A stretch of DNA of 24,255 nt from JBASEY01 sp049652745 (GTDB lineage Bacteria; CSSED10-310), in contig JBASEY010000039.1 of NCBI GenBank assembly GCA_049652745.1, positions 1 through 24,255 of the forward strand. The letters are read 5' to 3'. Position 1 is the stretch's first letter. Every line of letters begins with the position of its first letter. Position numbers and translations under genes: made by a program. Below the pieces are notes generated by a model. That model was not told where the DNA came from. It was given only the letters and a program-made list of their open reading frames with translations, and ran no database searches. This document shows positions 7,371 to 16,772 of the stretch, in pieces.

Positions 7371-8284
7371 GTTCACCGCGATCCTTTTCGATTCAAAAAC
7401 GTCTTCTTAACTATTCACGCAATCGTCAAGTGAACCATAACCACACGCTGATGCGTTATGGAATCGAACGCCTGATGTATCGCCTTTCATGTTCACCATA
7501 CAAAGATCGGTTTGTTTTGAAAGGAGCTATGATGTTTTACTTCTGGTTGGAAAACGCGTATCGACCAACCCGGGATCTGGATTTACTCGGGCTTGGAGAA
7601 CTTTCCGCCGACAGCCTGAGAAGCATTTTTGAAGATATCTGCGAGATATCCGTTGAAGATGATGGAATTGAATTCTGCAAAGAAGAAATCGAGTTGGAAG
7701 AGATCAGAGAAGCTGAAGTATATCAAGGTTTAAGAGTTAAAATTCCATGGAAACTTGGTAAAATCAGACTGAAAGTTTGGGTGGATGTAGGTTTTGGAGA
7801 TGCCATTGTGCCTGAACCGGAGAAAGCTGTATATCCTGTTTTGCTTGATCTTCCGCATCCCGAAATGATGATGTATCCCAAGGAAACGGTCGTGGCAGAA
7901 AAGGTTGATGCCGTGATCCTGCTTGGCATTCACAACAGTCGAATGAAAGACTATTATGATCTGTGGACACTGGTAAATTGCTTTCAATTTGATGCTTTTG
8001 TATTAGCCAGGGCTATCAAAGCAACCCTGGAGCGTCGTGGCCGTAGATTGACATCGTTTGAACTAACTGGCCTACAAGACGAATTTTGCGAAAATCCATC
8101 CAAGCAAACTCAATGGAGAGCATTTCTACGCCGCACAGTTCCGGATCACACGGATCTTGAACTTCAGGAAGTTGTACTGATGATTCGTGAATTTATTACC
8201 CCTATCTTGAAATCCATCGTCCTTGATCAATCGCCTCACCTATCTTGGACTCCAGAGACACACTGGAAGGAAAAAACCGATTAA
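7367..8284 (+). CDS. abiEii: AbiEii nucleotidyltransferase toxin
   Basis: A 305-aa protein when started at TTG 7367, which overlaps the antitoxin stop and has GGAGG (7354-7358) eight bases upstream; this is preferred to longer in-frame starts. It belongs to the AbiEii/AbiGii DNA polymerase beta-like nucleotidyltransferases. Visible motifs are LKGAMMFYFW (residues 51-60) followed by RPTRDLDLLG with Asp70 and Asp72 as the metal-binding DxD pair, then KETVVAEKVDA (from Lys172) and SRMKDYYDLW (from Ser191) with the conserved Lys/Asp. The family causes bacteriostatic growth arrest and can abort phage infection; nucleotide and RNA targets vary. Motifs look intact. The 3' flank carries the right-hand direct repeat about 60 nt later. 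Confidence 0.9.
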   Translation: MSSPRSFSIQKRLLNYSRNRQVNHNHTLMRYGIERLMYRLSCSPYKDRFVLKGAMMFYFWLENAYRPTRDLDLLGLGELSADSLRSIFEDICEISVEDDGIEFCKEEIELEEIREAEVYQGLRVKIPWKLGKIRLKVWVDVGFGDAIVPEPEKAVYPVLLDLPHPEMMMYPKETVVAEKVDAVILLGIHNSRMKDYYDLWTLVNCFQFDAFVLARAIKATLERRGRRLTSFELTGLQDEFCENPSKQTQWRAFLRRTVPDHTDLELQEVVLMIREFITPILKSIVLDQSPHLSWTPETHWKEKTD

Positions 8285-8342
8285 TAACAATGACGAACTG
8301 TCGATTAATTTATTTCGGTCAGTCATCAATATCGTCTCATTG

Positions 8343-8516
8343 TCCCATCCGTCCCACCGCCATGTATTCCCCAAAACTAACAATCCCTGCTTCTGATATT
8401 TTTCGTTCGCCTTTTACAATCAACTCATCCTTTTCTTAGTTCTCGGTTCTAACATCTGCGGCAGTTGCACTCACTATTTAAAGATCAAACTAAATATAGC
8501 ATAGATTTTACGCCGA
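8343..8516 (+). repeat. Right direct repeat bracketing the AbiE cassette
   Basis: The homologue of 6156-6327 in the same orientation, about 174 bp, starting 58 nt after abiEii. Its heptamer tract is TTCTTAG, TTCTCGG, TTCTAAC (8433-8453). Together the two copies enclose about 2.0 kb (6328-8342) containing the operator, the toxin-antitoxin pair and a doubtful small frame. It ends about 50 nt before the next gene, so it may carry that gene's promoter. Confidence 0.75.
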
Positions 8517-8565
8517 GTCATTTAAAAAACATTTCAAATTCGATAAAGTAACCCCAGGTGATCGT

Positions 8566-10797
8566 ATGAAAAAAACACAAGTGAAAAAACAACAAACCAT
8601 CTTATCTGAACCAAAAAACACAACGAATACCAAAACCGGAATAATCCTGGAGGCAATCGTATTATGCGCTTTGATTTTCCTGGTTTACAGCAATACCTGG
8701 CATGCGCCGTTCATTTCGGATGACATCAAATCGATCGTTGACAATCCCAATATTCGGTCGATCTTTCCGCTGTCGCGCTCTCTGTCGGCACCCGATCAGT
8801 CAACCATGGCCGGCCGCCCCATTCCCGCCTTCACCCTTGCCGTCAACTATGCGATCAGCGTTCTGAACCCGTGGAGTTACCACCTGGCAAATATCATCAT
8901 GCATGCCCTAGCCGCACTGCTATTGCTTGGTATTTTAAGGCGAACTCTGCAGCGCCGCCACCTGATCGGCACCTCGCCCTTCCTGATCACATTGCTCTGG
9001 GCCCTTCACCCACTTCACACCGAACCGGTCAATTATGTCTCGACCCGGACGGAACTGTTGGTCAGCCTGTTTGTCCTGTTGTCCCTCTACAGCCTGATCC
9101 GATTAGCGAAGACATCTCAGAACACACCGGTCACAGGCGCCGAAGACACTCAAGCCGTGTCGAAATCCGGCAATATTTTATGGTTTATAACAGGTGTTTT
9201 AGCTAGCGTTCTGGCGATGTTCAGCAAGGAAAACGCTGTCGCCGCTCCTTTTCTACTGTTGTTTTTCGATCGGGCGTTTCTATCGGACACATGGAAAACC
9301 GTGTTTTCCCGTCGTCGTTGGTTTCATCTATTGACGATGGCATCGTTGCTGATTCCGGCCTATCTGATCAGCCAAGGACCTCGCGCCAAAAGCGTCGGTA
9401 TGCACTTTGCCAATGTCTCACCACTGGATTACTTGAGAACCCAGGTCGGCGTTGTCGCGCATTACCTGCGCCTGGCCCTTTGGCCGCATCCTCTGGTCGT
9501 GGATTATAAAGACTGGCCGATCGCCCGGACGTTTACGCTTGGCAACGCCGTTTTACTGGTCATACTGGGCGGGTTGTTTTTATTTACGTTTATTCAAGCG
9601 TTCAAAGGTAAAAAAAACGCCTTCCCCGCTGTCTGGTTTTTCCTGATTCTGATCCCGTCGTCTAGCATCGTTCCGATCGTGACGGAAATCGCCGCCGAAC
9701 GTCGGATGTATCTACCCTTGATCGCCGTGATCGTGTATCTCATCATGGCCATACATTGGTTGACGCGCTCTACGAAATTTCAGCCTGAAAAGACGATCAA
9801 TATCTTGCTTGTGATCGCATGCGCTTTCTCAGGATTTTTGACCTGGCAACGAAATCAAGACTATGCATCGGAGCTGTCTATTTGGCAGGATACCGTGCGG
9901 AAGCGTCCGGACAACTCTCGTGCGCACATCAATCTTGGTACCGCCTTTCTTCGTCTTAAACTGTATGACGAAGCTGTCGAGCATTTCAATCGATCCCTCG
10001 AACTCGATTCGATCACCGAAAAAATGTTGAAAGATGATGCGTCATTTCCGTTTGAGCGATCGACACTGGATATGGCATCTATCCGAGCCTTGGAAAACTT
10101 GGGGCTTGTCTGTATGGAGCGCGACGACAGCGCCGGCGCCGTGCGCTATTTGGAGCTCGTCACGGCTTACAACCCTGATGATGCCTTGTCGTTTTTCAAT
10201 CTCGGAACAGTGTATATGCATGCCAAGCAGCCGTTGAAAGCTAGAGCTGCCTTTGAAAAATCGCTGGAGTTGAACCCGGATCATGCCATGGCGCATGTAC
10301 GGTATGCCGAGCTGCTTGTGGAGTCGGAAGAATACCGTGACGCCATTTTTCATGTTCAGAAAGCATTGAAACTGGAACCGTTCAATTTCGAGCTGCGCAA
10401 ACCCGCCGGGTCTGTTTACCTGTTGACAGGGCAATTTTTGGCGCGCTTAGGCCATGATGCCGATGCGATGGAAGCGTTTAAAGGAGCTCTGGAGATACGA
10501 CCGCATTGGGGCGATGCGGCGAACAGCCAAGCGCTGTTGATGGCGACGGCAACCGACCCGGAGATTCGTGATCCGGAAAAAGCGCTCACCCTGGCGACCG
10601 AACTGTCTGAAGCCGCCGAGAATCGACATCCGTTGTTGTTGGGAACGTTGGCGGTGGCTTTATCGGCATCGGGCAAAAAAGCGGAAGCTCGTGAAACGAT
10701 TGAACGTGCTTTGGGATTTGCCCGTCACCCAGGTCTTGAACCTGTTCTGGAAGAATTGCAACGACTACAAACAATCATTGAAAAAGATACAAAATAA
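8566..10797 (+). CDS. TMTC-like polytopic membrane protein with C-terminal TPR repeats
   Basis: A 743-aa protein. After a basic cytoplasmic N-terminus, a first membrane helix (about 25-42) leads into a loop WHAPFISDDIKSI with Asp52-Asp53, the acidic pair expected in the first loop of GT-C glycosyltransferases. The segment LLWALHPLHTEPVNYVSTRTELL is the signature of TMTC/DUF1736-type proteins (eukaryotic members are O-mannosyltransferases). Several more helices run to about residue 430. From about 440 to 735 there are tandem TPR motifs (NLGTAFLRLKLYDEAVEHFN, FNLGTVYMHAKQPLKARAAF). The probable role is membrane glycosyl transfer or assembly of an envelope glycan, with the TPR part recruiting partners; the substrate is unknown. 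The ATG has AGGTGA five bases upstream. It converges with the next gene with 3 nt between stops. Confidence 0.8.
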   Translation: MKKTQVKKQQTILSEPKNTTNTKTGIILEAIVLCALIFLVYSNTWHAPFISDDIKSIVDNPNIRSIFPLSRSLSAPDQSTMAGRPIPAFTLAVNYAISVLNPWSYHLANIIMHALAALLLLGILRRTLQRRHLIGTSPFLITLLWALHPLHTEPVNYVSTRTELLVSLFVLLSLYSLIRLAKTSQNTPVTGAEDTQAVSKSGNILWFITGVLASVLAMFSKENAVAAPFLLLFFDRAFLSDTWKTVFSRRRWFHLLTMASLLIPAYLISQGPRAKSVGMHFANVSPLDYLRTQVGVVAHYLRLALWPHPLVVDYKDWPIARTFTLGNAVLLVILGGLFLFTFIQAFKGKKNAFPAVWFFLILIPSSSIVPIVTEIAAERRMYLPLIAVIVYLIMAIHWLTRSTKFQPEKTINILLVIACAFSGFLTWQRNQDYASELSIWQDTVRKRPDNSRAHINLGTAFLRLKLYDEAVEHFNRSLELDSITEKMLKDDASFPFERSTLDMASIRALENLGLVCMERDDSAGAVRYLELVTAYNPDDALSFFNLGTVYMHAKQPLKARAAFEKSLELNPDHAMAHVRYAELLVESEEYRDAIFHVQKALKLEPFNFELRKPAGSVYLLTGQFLARLGHDADAMEAFKGALEIRPHWGDAANSQALLMATATDPEIRDPEKALTLATELSEAAENRHPLLLGTLAVALSASGKKAEARETIERALGFARHPGLEPVLEELQRLQTIIEKDTK

Positions 10798-10800
10798 ATT

Positions 10801-12723
10801 TTATTGAATATATCCCAGTGTTTTCAAAGCGTCACGCGTCTCATCCGATATCGATGCCGCCGGCGCCGATTGCGTCATTTGGCGCATCACTATGCTTGAC
10901 CATAAATCCTTAAATTTTTCTTCCTGCTCCATCGAAATCTGTATCGGTCGCTGTTCTGCCGGATCAGCCTCCAGATCATATATTTCAGGTCCATTCCAAG
11001 GTCTGGGATAATAATGTTCAATCTCCAACTGTTGGTCAGTCGGACTTAACGGCGCAATATATTTGATACCATTTTGGACAACGGCGCCGATGACGAAACC
11101 GTGTCGGCGGGTTTCAAGCAAAACAGCTCTATCGGGATGGTTTTTGGTTATCAGACATTGGCCCTTGCCCAACTCTTCAGGAACAGCCATGGCATTCAAA
11201 AGCGTCGTTCCCAAATCGCTCAAATGCCCCTGCCTTTGTATCAGACCTTGACCAGACAGGCCTCCTTTGATCAAAATAGGTATCCGCGTCGTCTCTTCAT
11301 ACAACGTGACACAATGGCCCAATGAACCGTGCTCACGAAATTCTTCGCCGTGATCCGACGTCAAAACAACAACGGTATTTTCCAGAAGGCCTGCAGATTC
11401 ATACGCTTTCATCATTTCCCCAAAAGCCCGGTCGACATCGCGTAACGAAGCGAGATATAACCCTTTATGATTGCTCAAGATATCAGAATCATATGATTTT
11501 TCCGAATCTTTGTATTCCCATGGTATAGCATGGTATGTCAATCTTCCTTCCGGATCCGGACCGCCAATTCTGCCGTCATACAAAACATCCGGCACGTATG
11601 GATCATGACAATCCATAAACTGCACCGTTAAAAAAAACCGCTTCTGTCTTTTCAACACTGGAATCACCATCAATCCCATTCTTAAAGCTGAATCCGCTTT
11701 CCACTCGAAAATCCGGTTATGATAGACGTCAAATCCACGATCAAACCCCATTTCCTCGGGAATCACCGGGTTACACATCAACGCGCCACACCAGAAATCC
11801 CGCTTTTTCAAAACGCCGGCAAGCGTGTCATGCTCCGGTGAAAACGGGATTTCTCCTTCGACAACGCCATGCTCAGACGGGGACAGACCCGTAAAAAACG
11901 ATGCAAACGACGGCGCCGTCCAGGGCGAATCGGAATGAACCCCCGTTATCTGCAGCCCGTCTTTGAAAAACCGGTCGATTCGATCGGAGCAAGCTGAATC
12001 ACCGCCGCATATCCCAAGCGCATCTTCACGCAATGTGTCGATTATGAATACTATGACATTCGGACCTTTGACCTGATGTGGCAAAAACCACACCTGGAAA
12101 GCCAATATCATTGTCGCGGTGACAACCGATACCGCTATTATCGGCCCTGCTACAAAAGCCGCCTTTTCCATACTGAACAAAACAGCGGCGTACACCCTTT
12201 GAAGCAATTTAGGAAGAACATGGATCACCCCGAATCCGATGAGAATGCAGATGATCACGCTGGGCATCCAAATCCAAGGTGAGTAACTATTGAATACTAT
12301 ACCTCCACTGATCAACCCGATAAATAAACCCAATAGTCCGAAGACCAGCGCTGTCGGATATTCCGCCGATGTCGAGGTCGGATAGTGATTCCTTTTTAAA
12401 AAATAACGAACTGCCCGGATTAAACCATAGCCTGCCAGCGCCGATATCCCTAGAATAAACCATGCCCCAAACACCCATACAAAAAATTCGAGGTGTTCTT
12501 CAGGTAGTTCCGTTAAAAACAATCGCTGCGGCCCAAACTGTGTCGGCCCGCCACAGCATCCTGCCTTTATTGCCCGGAACGCCGTTATTCCCAAGCTGTC
12601 GATACCAAATACACTGTTGACATTTTTACTGAGCGCCCATAACCCATCGGCTAATCCGATAACCGCCGTAAACAGTAAAAATGACCATAATCTTTTTAGT
12701 TTTGAAAAAAATTGTGTCTTCAT
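10801..12723 (-). CDS. Membrane-anchored sulfatase-fold protein with Thr at the catalytic position
   Basis: A 640-aa protein. Five or so hydrophobic segments (about 12-32, 76-108, 121-145, 148-170, 183-212) precede an extracytoplasmic alkaline-phosphatase-superfamily domain. Motifs are NVIVFIIDTLRED (Asp229, metal), SPWTAPSFASFFTG, and VVLTSDHGEEFREHG (about 455-470, metal ligands). The residue at the formylglycine/nucleophile position is Thr269 in T-A-P-S-F, not the Cys or Ser of arylsulfatases (C/S-x-P-S-R). Thr is the nucleophile in lipoteichoic acid synthase, OpgB/MdoB and EptA-type phosphotransferases, so a phosphoglycerol or phosphoethanolamine transfer role is more likely than sulfate ester hydrolysis. 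Annotation pipelines would probably call it a sulfatase. The ribosome binding site is weak. Confidence 0.8.
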   Translation of the reverse strand: MKTQFFSKLKRLWSFLLFTAVIGLADGLWALSKNVNSVFGIDSLGITAFRAIKAGCCGGPTQFGPQRLFLTELPEEHLEFFVWVFGAWFILGISALAGYGLIRAVRYFLKRNHYPTSTSAEYPTALVFGLLGLFIGLISGGIVFNSYSPWIWMPSVIICILIGFGVIHVLPKLLQRVYAAVLFSMEKAAFVAGPIIAVSVVTATMILAFQVWFLPHQVKGPNVIVFIIDTLREDALGICGGDSACSDRIDRFFKDGLQITGVHSDSPWTAPSFASFFTGLSPSEHGVVEGEIPFSPEHDTLAGVLKKRDFWCGALMCNPVIPEEMGFDRGFDVYHNRIFEWKADSALRMGLMVIPVLKRQKRFFLTVQFMDCHDPYVPDVLYDGRIGGPDPEGRLTYHAIPWEYKDSEKSYDSDILSNHKGLYLASLRDVDRAFGEMMKAYESAGLLENTVVVLTSDHGEEFREHGSLGHCVTLYEETTRIPILIKGGLSGQGLIQRQGHLSDLGTTLLNAMAVPEELGKGQCLITKNHPDRAVLLETRRHGFVIGAVVQNGIKYIAPLSPTDQQLEIEHYYPRPWNGPEIYDLEADPAEQRPIQISMEQEEKFKDLWSSIVMRQMTQSAPAASISDETRDALKTLGYIQ

Positions 12724-12932
12724 CCAATTATCGTTCTAAACCGCTTATATCAGACTCACAAGGAAATTTTCAAAATAATGCTTATCACATAATAAAAGCC
12801 GATGCGACTTTTTTATGGCCGACGCTGTCGAATTCCTGATTCCAGCTATATGGGTATAAATATTGCATCCAGGACGGTTGCGTCGTTCAAACTGTTGGCG
12901 ACATACACTCGATTAGCGGTAGGAGGATTATC

Positions 12933-15900
12933 ATGATTTATCTGTTCAATAAAAAGCATTTGATGATGTTTGCATTCGCATTGATTGCTTTCGTTTCAGC
13001 TTATGCGTTCGATATTCCTGAAATGTCGGATAACGCACAAGCTCTGTTGATAGCAAAAGATGCTGCACTACAGGTTTTACCATCGGTCGACACCTATTTT
13101 TTTCAATTGAATGAAACCTTTTCCGATCCGGCTGTTCAAGCGTTTATGAATCAATACGGCCGGCAATGGGATGTTTTCTGGGACACTCGGTCCGATCGAC
13201 CCGATCTGATTTCCGGGCAAGGAATTCCCTTCATACCCGGCCCAGGCAACAACCTGAAAGATTTCGGTATCTACGGCCAGCCGACAAACGGATTGACCCT
13301 CGAATCTTTGGCGGAATCCGTGCTGTATTTCATCGAAGACAACCCGGATCTTCTCCGCGTCGATCTCGAATCACTGGAGATGGACCCGCTTGCCACAAGA
13401 GGGTTTGGTGAAAACAACCGCTTGTGGTTCGTGCATTTCAAACAGGTATATAAAAATCTGGAAGTCAAAAATTCACGCGTGTTTTTCCGTATCAATTCAG
13501 GAAATATCACACAATTCGGAGCTCATCAATTTGTGGATATACCGTCTGATTTCGATGTGACGCCGGCGATTTCCATGGAAAAAGCTTTGAATATCAGCAT
13601 CGATCATGCCATGATGGTGATAGACGGCGATTTGGATATCGTTTCACCGCCGGAATTGGTGATTGTCCCGACTTTCAACGAAGGTCGCTCCGGCATCGTC
13701 GGCGAACCCTATCTGGGCGCTCCCGGCGAAGGATACGGCGTTCGCTTGGTTTGGGAAATGACTTTCCGGCTCGAGCCGCATATCGAAACCTGGTATTCAA
13801 TGGTCGACGCTCAAACAGGTGAAATCCTTCATTTTCAGGATGATAACAAATATGGTCATGTTCATGGCGCGACTTTTGCCGATAATAATATCGGTTCGGA
13901 AGAAGACAAACCTTTCCCCTTTGTTCAAACCGATCATGGCATCAGCACATCCGGTGGTCGATTGGACTATTCCGGCAGTGTCACCAGTACCTTGAACGGG
14001 CAATATGTTCAAATAAGCGACAATTGCGGCAGTATCAGCTTGACCAGCCCGAACGGAGAATTGGATTTCGGCGCCAGCCCGGCCACCGATTGTTCCACGC
14101 CTGGATTCGGCGGCAGCGGCAACACCCGCACCACCCGAACGGCGTTTTATCACATCAATCAAATCAAAATGAAAGCTGGGGGTTATTTGCCGAACAACAA
14201 CTGGATCAAAGGAAAACTGCGCGCCAATGTCAATATCAGGGACACCTGCAACGCCTATTGGGACGGTTCGACGATCAATTTTTATCGATCCGGCGGCGGG
14301 TGCTCGAACACCGGTGAATTGGCACCCGTCATGATGCACGAATGGGGCCATGGCTTGGATTCGAACACCGGAACGAGTTCGACGGAAATGGCATCCGCGG
14401 AAGCGTTGTCGGATTCGATGGCTATGCTTCAAACACACGTATCTTGTGTCGGCCACAACTTCAAACCCGGAGTTCCTTGCAGTTTCGGATGTGATGCAAG
14501 TTGTACCGGTGTCCGGGATGCCGGTGTCAGACCGCACATCAAACCCAGCAACATGAACGTCGGCCCGGCCAACTGCGCACAGTGGTCATGCCCCTACAGC
14601 GGCTATGCCGGCATCATGGGATACGAAGGCCACTGTGAAGCCCTGATCGCCGCCGGCGCTGTCTGGGACACGGCAACCAAGCTGGCTGCAGCGAAAGGCG
14701 ATGCAGGATGGGCGCATATCAACCGCATTTACTTTGAAACCATGGGCGATTACCAGGCTGCTTATCGAATCGTCTCCGGCGGCCAATGCAACCCCAACGC
14801 TAACATCGACGGATGCGGCAGCTTAAATTGGTACACCGTCTGGTTGTTCGCCGACGACGACAACGGCAACCTGGCCGACGGCACCCCGAACGGCTGCTTG
14901 ATTTGGGATGCATTCAACGACCACGGCATTGCCTGCGGCACCCGCCCGGCCTGCCATACAACCTGCCCGTCGCTTGCAGCCCCGAATCTGGTCGCCGCAC
15001 CGGGCGAGAATCAGGCTACCTTGAGCTGGGACGCGGTTTCCGGCGCTTCGTATTACCTGATTTTCCGTAACACCTGCGGATGCGATTTCGAACGCGCCAT
15101 CATCGGCTCAACGACATCTACGCAATATGTAGATAATACGGTCGCAGATGATTTCACTTACTATTATTCGGTCCAGGCGGTCGGAGCCAACGACTCCTGT
15201 AAATCCAGCATGTCCGCATGTCTGGAAGTGTCTCCCGGCCTGAGCTCAAATGGAACCATCTCCCTCGATAAAGCATATTACGGCAACAATGATACCATTG
15301 TTATCGATTTGGGTGATCTGGATCTTTTCGGCGCCGGCACGATTGCCGTCACCGTTAAAAGCAACAGCGAACCAGCCGGCGAAACCGTTGTTCTGGCTGA
15401 AATCGCCGCTCCGAGCGGTATATTCTCCGGTTCGATCATGACGACGAACACTCCGGGAGTATCAGGAAAAATCACCATTGCAAACGGAGACTTGATCAGC
15501 GCCATCTATTACGATGAAAACACCGGCCAAGGCAGCCCGGCGGAAAAAATCGCCACGGCACATGCCGACTTGATGCCGCCGATTATCTCGAATATCACTG
15601 CAACCAACATCGGCGCCAATTCGTTCACGATCACCTGGAACACCAATGAACCCGCCGATTCCGTTTTGATCTACGGCAATCTCCTTCCGCCGCAACAATT
15701 GGTTGCTGACGCTGAGATGACCACAACTCACCGATTGACAGCCACAAATCTAAATCCTGGAACACAGTATTTCTTCTTGGTCAAAAACACCGACGTTGCC
15801 GGTAATACTGCAACAGACGACAACGGCGGCGCCTATTATACCGTGACGACCATCCATCTTCTGTGGGACCAGCCCGTCAGCCCGTCAAGCCCCGGCCGCG

Positions 15901-16703
15901 TAGCCAATCAGGAATTTCCCGATTACTCCTCGCATACTTCTTTTGTCGCAGATGATTTCAAAAATACCGAAACCTGGTTCATCACCGAAATTTTTGTTCC
16001 CGGCGAACTCTACAACGGCGGCACATCTTTGATGAACGCCACGGCGCTGCACTGGTATATATACGCCGATAACAACGGTATTCCGGCAGGGAATCCGGTC
16101 GGGGGCGGCCCTCACTTTTGGAGCCTCGACCTGGCTCCTTCCAGCCCACAAGTGACGTTGTCGGACGGAAACAGCGATGTCAATCTGACTTTGAGTGCAC
16201 CGATCGAGCTGCCTCCGGGAACATGGTGGCTGATAGTTTATCCCACTATGCATTTCGGCAATCATGGGCAATGGGGTCGCCTGTCATCGAATACGTCCAA
16301 TTTGTCCATCGCCAAATTCATCAACCCCGGCGGCGGCTTCAGCCATGGAACAAGCTGGCAGAACTGGTCCGTTATGGGACCATCTCAACACGATGCCGCA
16401 TTCAGGCTCAGCGGTTCGCTCGAATCCGTTCCGACACCGACTCCGGTTCCAACGTCGACGCCCGGACCGCCAACCCCGACACAGACGGATTGTATCAACA
16501 ACGGTGACGCGAATTTGGATGGCCGCATTACATCGACGGATGCCCAAATAGCGTTCCGCATCGCTCTCGGTCAGCATTCTCCAACTTATCAGGAACGATG
16601 TGCAGCGGATTGCAACGGCGACGATAAAGTCACCTCACAAGACGCTCAATTGATCTTCGCAGCGGCTCTGGGCGGAGCGCCCTGTGCAGATCCCTTATAC
16701 TGA
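12933..16703 (+). CDS. Secreted M36-like zinc metalloprotease with FN3 domains and dockerin
   Basis: A 1256-aa protein with AGGAGG seven bases before the ATG and a signal peptide ending near AYA (about residue 25). Residues about 130-200 form an FTP (fungalysin/thermolysin propeptide) domain and about 265-310 a PepSY-like segment (VWEMTFRLEPHIETWYSMVDAQTGEI). The catalytic domain carries HEWGH (His469, Glu470, His473) and a likely third zinc ligand Glu490 in SAEALSD; it is Cys-rich, suggesting disulfides. FN3-like domains follow at about 678-770 and 880-970, then a beta-sandwich (about 974-1160) resembling a binding module. A PTPTPVPTSTPGPP linker leads to two dockerin-type EF-hand loops (DANLDGRITSTD and DCNGDDKVTSQD, about 1185-1250). 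It is probably an exported protease tethered through its dockerin. Family assignment is from motifs; M4 is a less likely alternative. Confidence 0.85.
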   Translation: MIYLFNKKHLMMFAFALIAFVSAYAFDIPEMSDNAQALLIAKDAALQVLPSVDTYFFQLNETFSDPAVQAFMNQYGRQWDVFWDTRSDRPDLISGQGIPFIPGPGNNLKDFGIYGQPTNGLTLESLAESVLYFIEDNPDLLRVDLESLEMDPLATRGFGENNRLWFVHFKQVYKNLEVKNSRVFFRINSGNITQFGAHQFVDIPSDFDVTPAISMEKALNISIDHAMMVIDGDLDIVSPPELVIVPTFNEGRSGIVGEPYLGAPGEGYGVRLVWEMTFRLEPHIETWYSMVDAQTGEILHFQDDNKYGHVHGATFADNNIGSEEDKPFPFVQTDHGISTSGGRLDYSGSVTSTLNGQYVQISDNCGSISLTSPNGELDFGASPATDCSTPGFGGSGNTRTTRTAFYHINQIKMKAGGYLPNNNWIKGKLRANVNIRDTCNAYWDGSTINFYRSGGGCSNTGELAPVMMHEWGHGLDSNTGTSSTEMASAEALSDSMAMLQTHVSCVGHNFKPGVPCSFGCDASCTGVRDAGVRPHIKPSNMNVGPANCAQWSCPYSGYAGIMGYEGHCEALIAAGAVWDTATKLAAAKGDAGWAHINRIYFETMGDYQAAYRIVSGGQCNPNANIDGCGSLNWYTVWLFADDDNGNLADGTPNGCLIWDAFNDHGIACGTRPACHTTCPSLAAPNLVAAPGENQATLSWDAVSGASYYLIFRNTCGCDFERAIIGSTTSTQYVDNTVADDFTYYYSVQAVGANDSCKSSMSACLEVSPGLSSNGTISLDKAYYGNNDTIVIDLGDLDLFGAGTIAVTVKSNSEPAGETVVLAEIAAPSGIFSGSIMTTNTPGVSGKITIANGDLISAIYYDENTGQGSPAEKIATAHADLMPPIISNITATNIGANSFTITWNTNEPADSVLIYGNLLPPQQLVADAEMTTTHRLTATNLNPGTQYFFLVKNTDVAGNTATDDNGGAYYTVTTIHLLWDQPVSPSSPGRVANQEFPDYSSHTSFVADDFKNTETWFITEIFVPGELYNGGTSLMNATALHWYIYADNNGIPAGNPVGGGPHFWSLDLAPSSPQVTLSDGNSDVNLTLSAPIELPPGTWWLIVYPTMHFGNHGQWGRLSSNTSNLSIAKFINPGGGFSHGTSWQNWSVMGPSQHDAAFRLSGSLESVPTPTPVPTSTPGPPTPTQTDCINNGDANLDGRITSTDAQIAFRIALGQHSPTYQERCAADCNGDDKVTSQDAQLIFAAALGGAPCADPLY

Positions 16704-16720
16704 GAGAATGAGTTGAAGGA

Positions 16721-16772
16721 ACAAAGGCGCCTCGTGAATTTTAATCGTCGAAATTGCCATGAGCGCCTTTGT
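16721..16772. terminator. Inverted repeat between convergent genes, partly inside the aldolase 3' end
   Basis: ACAAAGGCGC (16721-16730) is perfectly complementary to GCGCCTTTGT (16763-16772), enclosing 32 nt with weaker inner pairing (AATT with AATT). It lies between two converging stops, and its right arm is coding sequence for the last residues of the aldolase. Neither side has a long T-run, so it may be a weak shared terminator or an RNA 3'-end-protecting hairpin. Confidence 0.45.

Noticed and set aside
13797..14537. 246-codon minus-strand open frame
   Set aside because: It lies wholly inside the metalloprotease gene, opposite its catalytic domain; a GC-driven shadow.
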